Below, one piece after another: positions 46,096 through 57,000 of a stretch of DNA of 64,000 nt; the stretch's first letter is position 1; each line of letters begins with the position of its first letter. This DNA is from Heliocidaris erythrogramma (lineage: Eukaryota > Echinodermata > Echinoidea > Camarodonta > Echinometridae), in the NCBI GenBank assembly GCA_025617745.1, contig CM046873.1, forward strand, positions 23,729,547 to 23,793,546. Reading direction: 5' to 3'. The notes beneath the pieces were generated by a model that was given only the letters and a program-made list of their open reading frames with translations, was not told where the DNA came from and did not search any database. Both the position numbers and the translations under genes were made by a program.

Positions 46096-46975
46096 GGCTT
46101 AATTAGCGTCGCGTCGCGTCGCGTTGACGCGAACGCCACCATTCGTCCAAAGCCCCCCCCCCCCCGTTTTGCTGAAAGGGTGCGTTGACGTTTTCTAATT
46201 ATCAGGGGCGGATTCAGGATTTTATAAAGGGGGGGGGGGTGGCACAGAAATGCAGGTCTGTCATCAGGGCCGGATCCAGGATTTTGTTTTAAAAAGGGGG
46301 GCACATAAATGCAGGTCTGTCATCAGAGGCGGATCCATGATTTTGTAAAGGGGGGGGGGGGGGTAGAGAAATGTAGGCCTGTCATAAGGGACGGATCTAG
46401 GATCCCCTCCTGGTTTTGTAGAAAGCTCGCGTTTGGAATTGTTCTATCATAATATTAATGACAGTAGCAGATTTACGGACCCCGGACCGTGCCCCCTCCT
46501 TTTGAAAGAAAAGTATGCCCCCCTCCCCTTTAGAACTGATAACCCTTTTTGTTGCTTGTCAGAGAATTGTGAGAGGAAAAGTGGACCCCATAAAATCTGA
46601 TAACCCTCCCCCTCCCTTCACTGAGGAACTTTTGGAGGGCTGGCGAAAAAAAATTCTCCACACTCCCCCACTACCCCAATCCCCTCCCCCCACAGAACGA
46701 TTTAGAATACGGATCTCCCTCTAAAGTTGACAGCCCTGCATTTCTGCCCCCCCCCCCCCTTTAAAAAAAAGAAATCTGGATCTGCCCCTGATAATGATAA
46801 TGATAATAATAGCAATATTTAGAAACAGTCAACGCACCCTTTCGGCAAAATTCGGGGTGCTTTGGACAAATGGAGGCATTCCAGTCAACGCGACGTGACC
46901 CAACGCGACTGACGAATTGTAGCGTTCGCGTCAACGCGAAGCGACGCGACGCTACCCACCCTTTCGGACTAAGCC
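46096..46975. mobile_element. Foldback element, family B (880 bp)
   Basis: Inverted ends begin GGCTTA and lead into GTAGCGTCGCGTCGCG / GTTGACGCGAACGC / CCATTCGTCCAAAGC, mirrored on the right side. Arms are about 190 bp. Inside are several GGCGGATCCAGGATTTTG copies with G tracts. The 9-bp duplication GTCCCCTTT flanks it and the inverted arm at 44177 preserves an uninterrupted version of the site. Nine-base duplications fit Mutator-like elements, but no transposase is present. Confidence 0.85.
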
Positions 46976-47084
46976 GTCCCCTTTAGCACCTTATTGTTGG
47001 CTAGATCGATAACTCACAGCGAAATCGACTGCTTGCAATTGCCAACTCAGCTTGTTGTCCACATCTACCGACTGATTCTTGGGT

Positions 47085-48085
47085 AGCGTCGCGTCACGTT
47101 GCGTTGACGCGAACGCAACCATTCGTCCAAGCCCCCCCCCCCCCCCGGCTTTGCTGAAAGGGTGCGTTGGGAGCTTCGGGTCACGTTGGGTCGCGTCGGG
47201 CAGTGCCGTATATAGATAGAGTCTGGCCAACTCGGCTCCAGTTGGGTAACAACATGGCGCATATTCCTTTGTTGCAAGCTTACATAACAAAGGAATATAC
47301 GCCATGTTGCTACCCAACTGAAACCGAGTTGGCCAGACTCTGTCTATATACGGCACTGGCGTCGGGTTGACTGGAACGCCACCATTCGTCCAAAGCACCC
47401 CCGGTTTTGCCGCGTTGACTTTTTCTAAATATTGTTATTATTATTATTCAGTGGCGGATCCAGGATTTTGTAAAAAAAAAGGGGGGGCACAGAAATACAG
47501 GGCTGTCATCAGGGGGCGCATCCAGAATTTTTGTAAAGGGGTGGGCACAGAAATGCAGGTCTGTCAACAGGGGCGGATCCAGGATTTTGTAAAAGGGGGG
47601 GGGGGGCGGCAACAGTTATGCAGGGCTGTCATCTGTATTTGAATCAGCCGGGGGGGGGGGGGGGTTGGCGAGATTTTTTTTCGCAGCCCTCCAAAAATCG
47701 CTAAGTGAAAGGTGGGGGGGGGGGGGTTATCATATTTTATGGGGTCGACTTTTCCTCCCATAATTCTCTGACGAGCAGCAAAAAGGGTTATCAGTTCTAA
47801 AACGGGAGGGGGAGGAACAAAGCATACTTTTCTTCAGGAGAGGGGCACAGGCCGGGATCCGTAAATCCGCCACTGTCATTAATATTATGTTAGAAAAAGT
47901 CAACGCACCCTTTCGGCAAAACCGGGGGGTCTTTGGACGGATGGCGGCGTTCCAGTCCACGCGACGCGACCCGACGCTCCCAAGGCACCCTTTCGGCCAA
48001 ACCGGGGGGGGGGGGGGGGCTTTGGACGAATGTTGGCGTTTGCGTCAACGCGAAGCGACGCGACGCTACCCACCCTTTCAGACTA
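47085..48085. mobile_element. Second family B foldback (about 1 kb), with nested MITE
   Basis: Ends again carry GGGTAGCGTCGCGTC and AGCGACGCGACGCTACCC with CTTTCGG/CCGAAAG phrases. Its interior repeats GGCGGATCCAGGATTTTGT and the GCAGCCCTCCAAAAATCGC family. The exact outer ends and target duplication are not clear. Confidence 0.7.
47193..47366. mobile_element. hAT MITE hairpin with 8-bp target duplications
   Basis: A 158-bp near-perfect palindrome (47201-47358) starts CAGTGCCGTATATAGATAGA and ends with its complement. Flanks are GCGTCGGG on both sides (47193-47200 and 47359-47366). An 8-bp duplication with CAGTG ends is the signature of hAT elements. It sits inside the second family B foldback. 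Transcripts would fold into a ~75-bp hairpin. Confidence 0.9.
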
Positions 48086-48284
48086 AGCCCTTCACGACTC
48101 AAATGCAAATTTCACCAACGGTGTAGAATGTTGAGGTGTATAGAGACAGGTTTTGCTGAGAGTCGGGATTTCTTCATAGGGTTCTGTATTATGTGCCACC
48201 CTCTCCGAGTTCGCTCGTCGAGCAATGACGTCATAGAATCATTCCGTAGAGTGGCATTGAAGAGCGAGTTTTGCTCAAGCTGTT
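48086..48284 (-). repeat. Inverted arm, block A
   Basis: Reverse complement of 43806-43965 (GACGAGCGAACTCGG, CAGAACCCTATGAAGAAATC). Confidence 0.75.
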
Positions 48285-48635
48285 GATAATGAAGTTGATA
48301 AAGATATCGGTCGATAGTTATTAACAAGTTCCTTGTCTCCTTTTTTGATAAGTATTACTTAAGCGATTTTCTTATTGTCCGATACCCGTCCTGTATTAAG
48401 AGAAATGTTAAAAATATGTAGTAAGGGATCAACGATCACTCTTATTATTTTCTTTAACAAGGAGTTTAAGGAATCCAGTCGGACCCGGCGCTTTTCCTAT
48501 ATAACATGCAGATTGTTAACAATATGAATTATTTCACTTGCGGTAATGGGAGAAAAAAATGTGGAGGTCTGATTTAGATTATCGAAAAAATCCTGAAAGG
48601 ATTTGTTACTTTGAGGCACCCTTGCTACACACTTG
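48285..48635 (-). pseudogene. LINE reverse transcriptase, N-terminal fingers, broken
   Basis: On the minus strand: FFSPITASEIIHIVNNL, LLHIFNISLNTGRVSDNKKI and KKGDKELVNNYRPISLSTS, with frameshifts. This is the segment directly upstream of the palm piece at 44350-45490 in an intact LINE. The two are now 2.8 kb apart, separated by the inverted arms and foldback elements. Confidence 0.85.
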
Positions 48636-48666
48636 TGAAAATATGAGTATGGTACATGGTTACTCA

Positions 48667-48870
48667 CCGTAATATTCTTCTTTCCAAAGCACGGCCTACA
48701 ATGTTAAAAAGGTCTTCAAACACTACTTTGGAAAACCTATACTTCTTGAAAAAGTGTTCATTTTCTTCCTGAAAAGGATCATATCTTGCATGGTCTCCTC
48801 GTGCCGAGAGAGAGAGTAGAGGGAAATGAGATTGGAAAACCACGTCTCGGTTAATGTATTTCCTTAGAAG
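48667..48870 (-). pseudogene. HARBI1-like (PIF/Harbinger) transposase N-terminal exon
   Basis: On the minus strand: RKYINRDVVFQSHFPLLS, then ARYDPFQEENEHFFKKYRF and SKVVFEDLFNIVGRALERR, the N-terminal region of HARBI1-type nucleases. It is followed by a donor-like GTGAGT at about 48667. The DDE catalytic core was not found. It may be a relic or an exon of a domesticated gene; no start codon is fixed. Confidence 0.6.
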
Positions 48871-49221
48871 AGCGAGACTTATCCCAATATAAATTATATA
48901 GGAATGTATTTGCAGGTTGAATGACCACAGGTGTGGTGCAAGGGTGCGAAGAAGTGAATCGTCATTGACTTTGTTAGATTTCTCAGCGGCGGACGTTGTT
49001 AAATCTGTTCCGTGTTAAATTAACCTCAATCTACTTCCACTTAGTTTTGGCTCGCCAAGAATGTATCATAATAATTAGCGAAATTCCTCCAACTTGATAA
49101 CACAGGTTGCTGGATAGTTACAATTTAGATCAAGTTATTGAATCTGAAATAGAAGAAAGCAGATAGTTCCCCCGGTGCAGAGAGAAGTTTTATCTGAGGC
49201 GACATCACGGATCACGATCAG
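48871..49221. other. Unannotated DNA
   Basis: Nothing recognised. Confidence 0.5.
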
Positions 49222-49478
49222 CCCTTACAAAAAAGTACCATGGTAATACCGCAGTAAATTCGGACTGTATTACTGTGAAAGTACCATGAATTTACCGCGT
49301 TACCCATTGTCAAGATAAAAATACTATGAATGTACCATGCTTTTCATGGTACACGATGCAAATACTTTGAATATACAATGTTTTTCGTAGTAATACTGTG
49401 GCAATACGAAGTGTACCACGGTATTATGGCGGTAATACCATGAAATACGTAGTATTACCATGGTATATTTTATAAGGG
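49222..49478. mobile_element. MITE built from TACCATGGTAATAC phrases (257 bp)
   Basis: Inverted ends CCCTTACAAAAAAGTACCAT and CACCCTTATAAAATATACC (inward from the right) converge on TACCATGGTAATAC. Inside, variants of the same phrase recur (GTACCATG, ATGGTACAC, GGTAATACC). No target duplication was seen. Confidence 0.8.
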
Positions 49479-49884
49479 TGAAGAAGTGCAACATGAATGC
49501 CGAATGCATGCAATACAGATAAGTCAGAGAGACGTGAAAGAGGCAATTGACCTGATTGAGTGATGAGTTTGGTGCTTATTTGAGAAGATATAATGAAGAA
49601 TAGTGTCGTGGTGTGAATATGGTGAGAGTATGTGTATGACGATAGCAGAATCTGATGAGAAATGAAGAGGAAAATTGGTTACAAAAACAGCAAGATATTT
49701 TTGTTCCCTTAGATCAGTTAATCATTAGCTGAAGATATACATTATTTCATACATTATGCATTTATAATTGAACGAACATATACAATTTCTTGACATATAA
49801 ATATGCCGAAATATGGTAGAGCCTTATGTGAATGTAATTTGATGGAAGTATATTTGCTAGAAATAGTATAGTACATGATGCTTA
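49479..49884. other. Unannotated AT-rich DNA
   Basis: Nothing recognised. Confidence 0.5.
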
Positions 49885-50366
49885 TGTAGTGGTACGGTGG
49901 CGAAACAGTGCAGACATAAATATAAGGTTGAAGTCCAGTCTTTAATAATAATGGCTTTCGTCAAAATATATGTAGAGTTCAAGTTTGGCTGTTTTACAAA
50001 TAAAATATCTTAGAGTCTGGGCGGCCTGCAGATCAAGATTGTATTTAGAAGAAGCACATCCTTCTGGCGTAGCTGACAAAACAAAAATAATGACCGAAAC
50101 CACTATGGGCAAACCCAGCTTATACCACACCCGAACCTCGCCTTTCCTTGCGACTTCCCAATTACCAATTAAAACCCCGAACACATCCCCTATTAAATAT
50201 AAATAAACAATTGGAGAGTACCTAACTAAAAATACCTCCAAAAGCACGTGCCGAGAGGGCAGAAAGTAGGCGGAGCCTACGCCCCCGAAAGAATGTGACT
50301 CTCCGGAAAGAGCATCTTTTGTCCCAAAATAGTACGCGCGTGCCAGCAGAGGGATGAACATCTACA
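49885..50366 (-). mobile_element. Possible solo LTR (482 bp)
   Basis: On the minus strand the segment starts TGTAGATGTTC and ends CCGTACCACTACA (TGTAG...CTACA ends). Near its 3' end it has ATTATTAAAGACTGGACTTC (poly(A)-signal-like). No coding domain, primer site or matching target duplication was found. A 139-codon open frame covers most of it but shows no family. Confidence 0.35.
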
Positions 50367-51567
50367 ACACCCGTGATTAACTTTAATTGATTATTTGAAA
50401 CATTTATAACATTTGAAAAAGCTCAAGCGAGATAAATTTGCGTCCCACTACACTTTATTTCCACCGAAAAGTTCCATTTGAATATCACAGTATCTTGATA
50501 ATAGTCAGCTTGCATATTCAATGAACAGTGTCGGTTTAGTATCTATCATCCAAGCCTATATAGAGGTTATTAGGGTCAGCAATTCCAGAACACTGCCCTA
50601 CTCGAATTGAACATGATGAATAGGCTATAGAGATGTGAATGTTACTAAAATTATGTAAAGGAACTTGATTGTCAGTATGTTAATTATTGACTGTGTTGGT
50701 TTTCTACCGTTTTCAGTTTGAAAAGCTGCAACCTGCCCTTTTTACTAATTGTAATAATACCTAAAACTCTCAGTAAAGGATTTTATTTGTTCTTTATAAT
50801 GGCATGCTGGGTTCAACATTTTTTTTCGGACCGTATTGCTATGTGTTATATTCGCCTGTAAAAATTCTTGTGTACATTGCAATAGTTACAATGACTTAAT
50901 TGCTTATAATTATAATCAGTGGATTCTTGACAAGCCGGAGAAGTTGTCAAGGGCTTTGTTAAAGTGGTTGAAAGCATTTCAGAAATAATTGATGGAACGT
51001 GAATGGAATAGCTTAATTATGTTACCAATGATTCTCTTTTATTGTGAAAGAACGAAGATTCTGAATCCTTTGTTAAAGAGGAGCATAGTTACCGCTATTC
51101 GGAATTAGCACATGGGTAATGGCCCATTGATAAGAATTACACCCCAATTGACAGAAGAGTTTTCTGAATACTTACGCTTCCCACTTTGAAAAGAATATAT
51201 CCACCTGCTTATTATGTACTAAATTTTGGTACATAATTACATAATAAGGAATAATATTGACAAACTCTTTCAGGAGCACTGTCCAGTCTTTGTATCTGTT
51301 TGTTTTATATTTCAGTATAACAGCTTTACCTGCTTATATGCGCAGAATGTATATAACATTCGAATGTTATGGCTACACAGAAAAGTGTATTGAGAAATTA
51401 TCCCCCCCCCTCCACCACCTTTTGCATCCGATATTATTCAGACTTGGGAAATGTAACTTAGATATTTCCCTGTTCAGACTGTTCATTGTAAAACACTTCT
51501 CATCTTAAAGTCCAGTCCCCATTCTGTTCCTAATTAATTTCTTATAAACTAAAAGTATATTTTTAAT
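50367..51567. other. Unannotated AT-rich DNA
   Basis: Unique-looking, with a C tract near 51401-51410. No gene recognised. Confidence 0.5.
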
Positions 51568-51653
51568 TTCTAAACAAATCTTTCGGCATATTACTCCCAG
51601 TGTTAAAGATCGTATGCTCGATCTATAATGAAAAACACAAGTCAGAAAAAATT

Positions 51654-51726
51654 GGAACCAGCGGGATTCGAACCTGTCATCTACTGCTTGCCGGGCAGCG
51701 ACTTAACCACCAGGCTATTCTGGTTC
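51654..51726 (-). tRNA. tRNA-like sequence, copy 2
   Basis: Same as 33182-33254: GAACCAG acceptor stem, A-box-like TAGCCTGGTGG, perfect GGTTCGAATCC B box. Considered a pseudo-tRNA. Confidence 0.55.
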
Positions 51727-51943
51727 ACGGCCAAGTCACGACGAACTAGAATCAAATACCCAAGATCCTCTTCTTTCTGACTCATTAATATTCAAACGGT
51801 CCGCCGTGGAACAATGGTTAGTAAACGAAGAAGCTTGACTGGGGAGGAATTTTTAATTTGTAAACAAATCTTTCGGCATATTACTCCCAGTGTTAAAGAT
51901 CGTATGCTCGATCTATAATGAAAAACACAAGTCAGAAAAAATT

Positions 51944-52016
51944 GGAACCAGCGGGATTCGAACCTGTCATCTACTGCTTGCCGGGCAGCGACTTAACCAC
52001 CAGGCTATTCTGGTTC
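51944..52016 (-). tRNA. tRNA-like sequence, copy 3
   Basis: Apparently identical to copy 2. Confidence 0.55.
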
Positions 52017-52085
52017 ACGGCCAAGTCACGACGAACTAGAATCAAATACCCAAGATCCTCTTCTTTCTGACTCATTAATATGATT

Positions 52086-52151
52086 AATAGCCTGGTGGTT
52101 AAGTCGCTGCCCGGCAAGCAGTAGATGACAGGTTCGAATTCCGCTGGTTCC
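52086..52151 (+). tRNA. tRNA-like sequence, copy 4, lacking 5' acceptor strand
   Basis: Begins at TAGCCTGGTGG and retains GGTTCGAATTCC (one base changed from the B box) and the 3' acceptor strand CTGGTTCC. The 5' acceptor strand is lost at the inversion junction. Confidence 0.5.
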
Positions 52152-52258
52152 AATTTTTTCTGACTTGTGTTTTTCATTATAGATCGAGCATACGATCTTT
52201 AACACTGGGAGTAATATGCCGAAAGATTTGTTTACAAATTAAAAATTCCTCCCCAGTC

Positions 52259-53768
52259 AAGCTTCTTCGTTTACTAAAAGTATATTGATTGCAGTTTGTC
52301 CATTAAGTTATTTGAGTAGTTTTCATCAGAAAAATTAGAGAGAAGTGTTTTGCTCTTTAAAGATGACAATTTTTTGGATTCTTTTTGCTTAAAGATAGAA
52401 AGACACTTCATTTAAAAAGTGGTTTATGTTAATTTTAATCACGTAAAGGTAAGAATGCGATTCTGGCTCGAAATTACGCATTTTTGTATCGTCATGGGTT
52501 TATTGATAAGTCTGTATTGAACGAGCCTATTTACAAGCCTTTGGAACATTTATGATATGAAATAACTGACGAGGTAAAAGAATTCCTTCATGTGAATCAA
52601 AGGATGAGAGTATATTTATTGCACAGAAAACACGGTGACAGGTATCTGTAAAAGTTACAACAGATTGTTTACTCTCGGCCATCAAGAGCGGTTGATTGCA
52701 ATTAGGTTGAAATGTTATTTCTTGTAGCTTGTAAACTAAACTTTTTCTGCAACACCAGTATGGGTTCTTTACATGGATATTCAAAGCTGAAAGCTTTTTA
52801 AGATTTCACGAGGTTTTGTTTCTTTTAGTGAAAGAAGGTGATATCATCTTTGAAGTCCAAAGTTAAGTTATCTATGGAAAATAGTTATGATTAAAATCTA
52901 TACGAAAGTGGAAAATAAAATAAAATATGGAATATCCAGTAGTGAAATACAATGGAACTAAGTAAGTTTTTTATGGATCCGGTTATAGGATCACAAGGCA
53001 GAAGAAAATATTTTCTGCGATGTTGTTTGCAGTTTCTTTACTTGATGAGATAGTTGGATTTATCCAACTTGGGATCTGTATACCAGCTATTTTGTCATAT
53101 TGATAATCAGTTGTTTTAGAATCGTAAGTGGCTATATCTCAGTGGGGTTTTTTTTATAAGCAATTTTGTGTAGTGAGACACTAGTTGCCATTTTTATGAG
53201 ATTTATAATTAAACATTGTTAAATTTTTATTTCACTTTATATTTTCCATTCTTCTAGCACTAAATGATTATATTACAAAATTAAAGATCAGAATAAATGA
53301 TACTATGCATAAAAGTTACAGCTGAAAATTCCATAACGGAGACTTTTCAATCAAGTGAAAATAATACTGTCACTAGGCTGATTGAGTGGAAGGCTCATTT
53401 TCGTACATTTGGTATCTGGAAAATAAATCGTTTCAGTTTGGTCAGTTGTTAAATTGAGCCATCTATTTTTAATTTAGTTTTTCAGTTAGATTTGTGTTAG
53501 TTAAATGGAACTTGGCAGTTATAGATACTCAATATGTTATGACTTTTGACATTACTTACACTTTTTTATCTTCTAACCTAGTTTTACTACTAGGCCTAAT
53601 AAAATTTTAAAAATACAAACACAAAACAAAACAACAACAAACAGGAATTTGTATCATTTTAGAGCTGATTACTAACGTTTACTCCACTACGAGTAAATTC
53701 GTATTTATAAGTCAAATGGAATTAAACTCAGTTGATGTTTCATTGTGAAAGTACTTATGGGCAATTCC
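52259..53768. other. Unannotated AT-rich DNA
   Basis: Unique-looking. No exon with paired splice sites was recognised. Confidence 0.5.
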
Positions 53769-54185
53769 ATGGTTAGTAACGTTACACTGTATCAAATTTC
53801 AATATTTTTGATACAGATAATTCAATAGCTTTTTCATTTGAAGTCCTATACTCTTGCAAATATATATTCACCTAACAAAGGTCTACAGTACATAAAGAAA
53901 TCAAAAGTAACTGAATAAAATAAGAGCTGTAATGAGAAAGTTTTATGCCGGTTAGTTACGTTACAAAAAAAGGACATGAGAAACAAAACAAAAGTTTTTG
54001 AAACAATATTCCTCCTTATTGTATTGTACCTCAAACTTGGAGCCATATCAGTATTACTTCTTAAATGATGACAAATGTTGCCCCAAATTGCTTAGAGATT
54101 GTATCTCTCAATTTGTTTTTAAGTAGAGCCCAAAAACTTGGTTAGTAACGTTACGGTTAGTCACGTTACAGTTTGTCCAGTACTA
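53769..54185 (+). repeat. ~185-bp diverged repeat marked by GTTAGTAACGTTAC
   Basis: The phrase GTTAGTAACGTTAC or a close variant occurs near 53773, 53952, 54140 and 54155, giving a period of about 180-187 bp with one immediate doubling. Similar TAACGTTA phrases are scattered elsewhere (about 17332). Confidence 0.65.
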
Positions 54186-54502
54186 CATATTTGAGATTTC
54201 TATACCTTTTCAACAACTTATTATTGCCTACTTTCTTTTAAATTGGTGTGACTAAATGCCCTACAAATTATCTAATCGAAAAATTCACAAAATATGCAGT
54301 ATATTTCTGTCCATGACTAAAAAACTGTGTGGAGTCCCATCTATCTAAATTTGTGTATGGTTCGGATTCTTCTGTAAGGGGCCATATTAAATAAAATTGT
54401 TTTGGGTGAGTAAGAAACCCCTTTGTAAAAACAATTCCTGTATTTATTTAAACCCCCCAAATCTACCTGAATTTCAGAAAGAGCAAAAATAAAGGTTGGC
54501 CT

Positions 54503-55148
54503 GGGCCCATGTGCATAAAAGGCTACTAGTTTAGCTAGCAACCAGTGCTTAGTAAGATTATAAATTCCCTAGTTTATACCTACGGAGTTGGCAACTAATT
54601 TGTGTTGCATAAAACCTCACTAGGTACATTGCTTACTAGTTGCATACTAGGACAATTTGGTTTGTAAATGATTTGGGTGCTATGGCCTTGGAGAGGAGGT
54701 GATTATGTCAGATACAATAGGCTCGTAGACAAGATTATTGTGTTTGAGCTTCGAACCACATTCCAAATGAGCATAACTCATTTCTAAGGGTCTTTGTAAC
54801 ATTGCATTACTGCCCAGTACTTACATTTTGTAGAAATTCGTAAATTCTCTATACATAAAGTTACAACTACAACCAAAGAAGACGCGTTATTTTGACGACG
54901 CAGTTCAACTAGATCCATGATTCTACGAGCCATGTTGTCAGGACGGTGTCCAAAGGTAGACTGATTAGTTGTCATCTAGTGACTTAGAGGTACCCCAGAT
55001 CAACTCTAACTTTTGCCAGAATTTTAGAATGTTACTATATCTAGTTGGGTTTTATGCATCACAATTAGTAATCATCTAGGCTTAGTAAGCAACTTAAGTC
55101 CATTTTAGTTGCCAACTAGGCCTAGTAGCCTTTTATGCACATGGGCCC
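54503..55148. mobile_element. Non-autonomous DNA element with GGGCCCATG ends (646 bp)
   Basis: Perfect inverted ends of 27 bp begin GGGCCCATGTGCATAAAAGG. A short minus-strand frame (54784-54975; MDLVELRRQNNASSLVVVV) resembles the N-terminus of Harbinger-type transposases in its Arg-rich then hydrophobic pattern. No catalytic core is present and no target duplication is clear. Confidence 0.75.
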
Positions 55149-55182
55149 TGATGTCCACTTAATCATGGAATTGGCCTTATAA

Positions 55183-55304
55183 ACTATCCCATTAGGGATG
55201 TGTTTGCCGGCCACTGGGCTGGAGGAGCAGATCAGGCTCAAAGTTTTGATATGAACTATCCCATAAGGGATGAGTTACCGGCCACTGGGCTGGAGGAGCA
55301 GAAG
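55183..55304 (+). repeat. 72-bp tandem pair
   Basis: AACTATCCCATTAGGGATG and GGCCACTGGGCTGGAGGAGC occur twice, 72 bp apart. Confidence 0.85.
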
Positions 55305-56157
55305 GCTCTTGTACGGATGGTACAAAAGATATTAAGTCGTTTCAGATTGGCATTAACTTCAGTCACTGATATTTACGAAATTCCAATTTGTTTATGTGAT
55401 ATTAGTTATCAAGGCTAATTCGATAGTGAATTATATAGATAGCAGTTAATACATTAGCATTAAGCTAAAATGGTTTATGGCTCTCATTGACGTAATACTT
55501 TTTTGTCCTATATTTCTAACCAAATGAATAGAATGTCACTCTAAACCAAATGAATGATCGATGCTTAACAACAATTAACCGTCGAATGCTTGGCAAAGTT
55601 TAATTCAGAATGTATCAGTTCATAATAGCTGGGTAATTATGCAAATAATTTGTTCGATTTTAACTGTACAACTCAGGATATGTTGATAGCCACTGGGCCC
55701 TATTTAAAAGCATTTGGTGACTATTGAAAGAGCTCATATTGAGAAAAAGAAGTGGTATGCGTTTTTATTTGTTAATATTAAAATCTGTGTATTAAAGAAA
55801 ACAATCCTTTTTAAATTTTTCAAATAGCTCAACTAGAAAGTTGAGCTATTTTTAAAAAATAAAAATCACCTTTTTGAGGGTTTGAAATTGTCTCGCAGTC
55901 CACTTTCGGCAAAATCCTAGCTTGTTTACCTTTCTATGCAAAGCACTGACGTCATTGGGTAGGTCCAGCCCTATATATAAAGTTGATGTTTATATTATAT
56001 GTATTTGCTTTTCAGGTCTTCACAGGGATTAGGGATGCGTTTTAGGAAATATTTTATTCACGTTTGAGGGACGAATTAGGCAATAATTCATATTATTGAC
56101 AATTTAGGTACTATTTTCTATAAATGATCTTAACTTTTTAAAGTTTTTATTCGCGCT
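55305..56157. other. Unannotated, with a perfect hairpin
   Basis: AATAGCTCAACT and its complement AGTTGAGCTATT flank AGAA near 55827-55854, giving a 12-bp perfect hairpin. No gene recognised. Confidence 0.5.
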
Positions 56158-56326
56158 TCATAGGCTTAAATGAAGAAGGAAAGAATTTTCTTCATCACTA
56201 ATGGAGTTGAGATATGATTGAAAGATTTTTTCTGTATAGTAATGCGAGGTAATCAGTTGTTCGGATTCGTCATTTGGGTCAAAGTTGTAGGTAAGTTCAG
56301 TTGTATTGTTCTCAATAGAATTTGTT
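56158..56326 (-). pseudogene. LINE ORF2 N-terminal fragment, downstream piece
   Basis: On the minus strand: NSIENNTTELTYNFDPNDES, then HYYTEKIFQSYLNSISD and FLLHLSL before a stop. It matches the LINE at about 38130-38270 (DPNDPLLESVTSRYYT, FALAHFNIRSL). Its upstream piece is at 61279-61400; the foldback composite lies between. Confidence 0.8.
56318..56326. repeat. 9-bp target duplication of the composite, left
   Basis: GAATTTGTT, matching GAATTGGTT (61279-61287) at 8 of 9 bases. Confidence 0.75.
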
Positions 56327-57000
56327 GGTTCTAGGACAATTACCCCCTGGGCAATCACCCCCCGGAAAATTACCCCCGGAAAATTACCCCCGGAAAACTA
56401 CCCAAGGACAATTACCCCCTGTAAAATTACCCCCCGGAAAATAACCCCCCCCCCCCCCACGGACAATCACCCCCCGAGGACAATTACCCCCTGGAAAATT
56501 ACCCCCCGGAAAATAACCCCCCAGGGACAACTACCCCCCTGGACAATCACCCCCCCCCCCGGAAAATTACCCCCCGGAAAACTACCCCAAGGACAATTAC
56601 CCCCTGTAAAATTACCCCCCGGAAAATAACCCCCCCCCCCCCCCGAGAGGACAATTACCCCCTTGAAAATTACCCCCCGGAAATAACCCCCCAGGGACAA
56701 CTACCCCCCCCCCCCCCCCAGGACAATTACCCCCCGGAAAACTACCCCCAAGGACAATTACCTCCTGTAAAATAAACCCCCCCCCCCCGAGGACAATTAC
56801 CCCCTAGAAAATTACCCCCCCGGAAAATACCCCCCCCCCCCCCGAGAAAACCACCCCCGAGGAAAATTACCCCCTGGAAAATTACCCCCCAGATAACTAC
56901 AACCTAGCACATTTACCCTCGGAAAACTACCCCCCCCCCCCCCCCCCCTCCAGGAGAGTTAACCCCGGAAAGTAACCCACGGAAAACTACCCCCAAGGTT
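56327..57000 (+). repeat. Left arm: C-rich 15-bp unit array
   Basis: Units GGACAATTACCCCCT and GGAAAATTACCCCCC alternate, with C runs of up to about 20. The opposite strand is G-rich, with potential for G-quadruplexes. Confidence 0.9.

Larger units (their letters stand above)
51568..52258 (-). mobile_element. tRNA-bearing element: two direct copies and one inverted copy
   Basis: Two direct copies (from about 51571 and 51855, period about 290 bp) are nearly identical. A third partial copy follows in inverse orientation (52084-52258). Each direct copy has the outer end AACAAATCTTTCGGCATATT - ACTCCCAGTG. The last direct copy and the inverted copy form a hairpin with arms of about 170 bp. Confidence 0.88.

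Noticed and set aside
49942-50361. 139-codon minus-strand ORF with hydrophobic segments
   Set aside because: No recognised domain; lies almost wholly inside a putative LTR. Kept only as a note there.
55827-55854. Rho-independent terminator
   Set aside because: A perfect hairpin followed by T residues, but the sequence is eukaryotic and no gene ends nearby.
56306-56700. Pro/Gly-rich peptides (KITPRKITP, QLPPGKLPPG) on either strand
   Set aside because: Translations of the 15-bp unit array; a unit length divisible by three keeps frames open.
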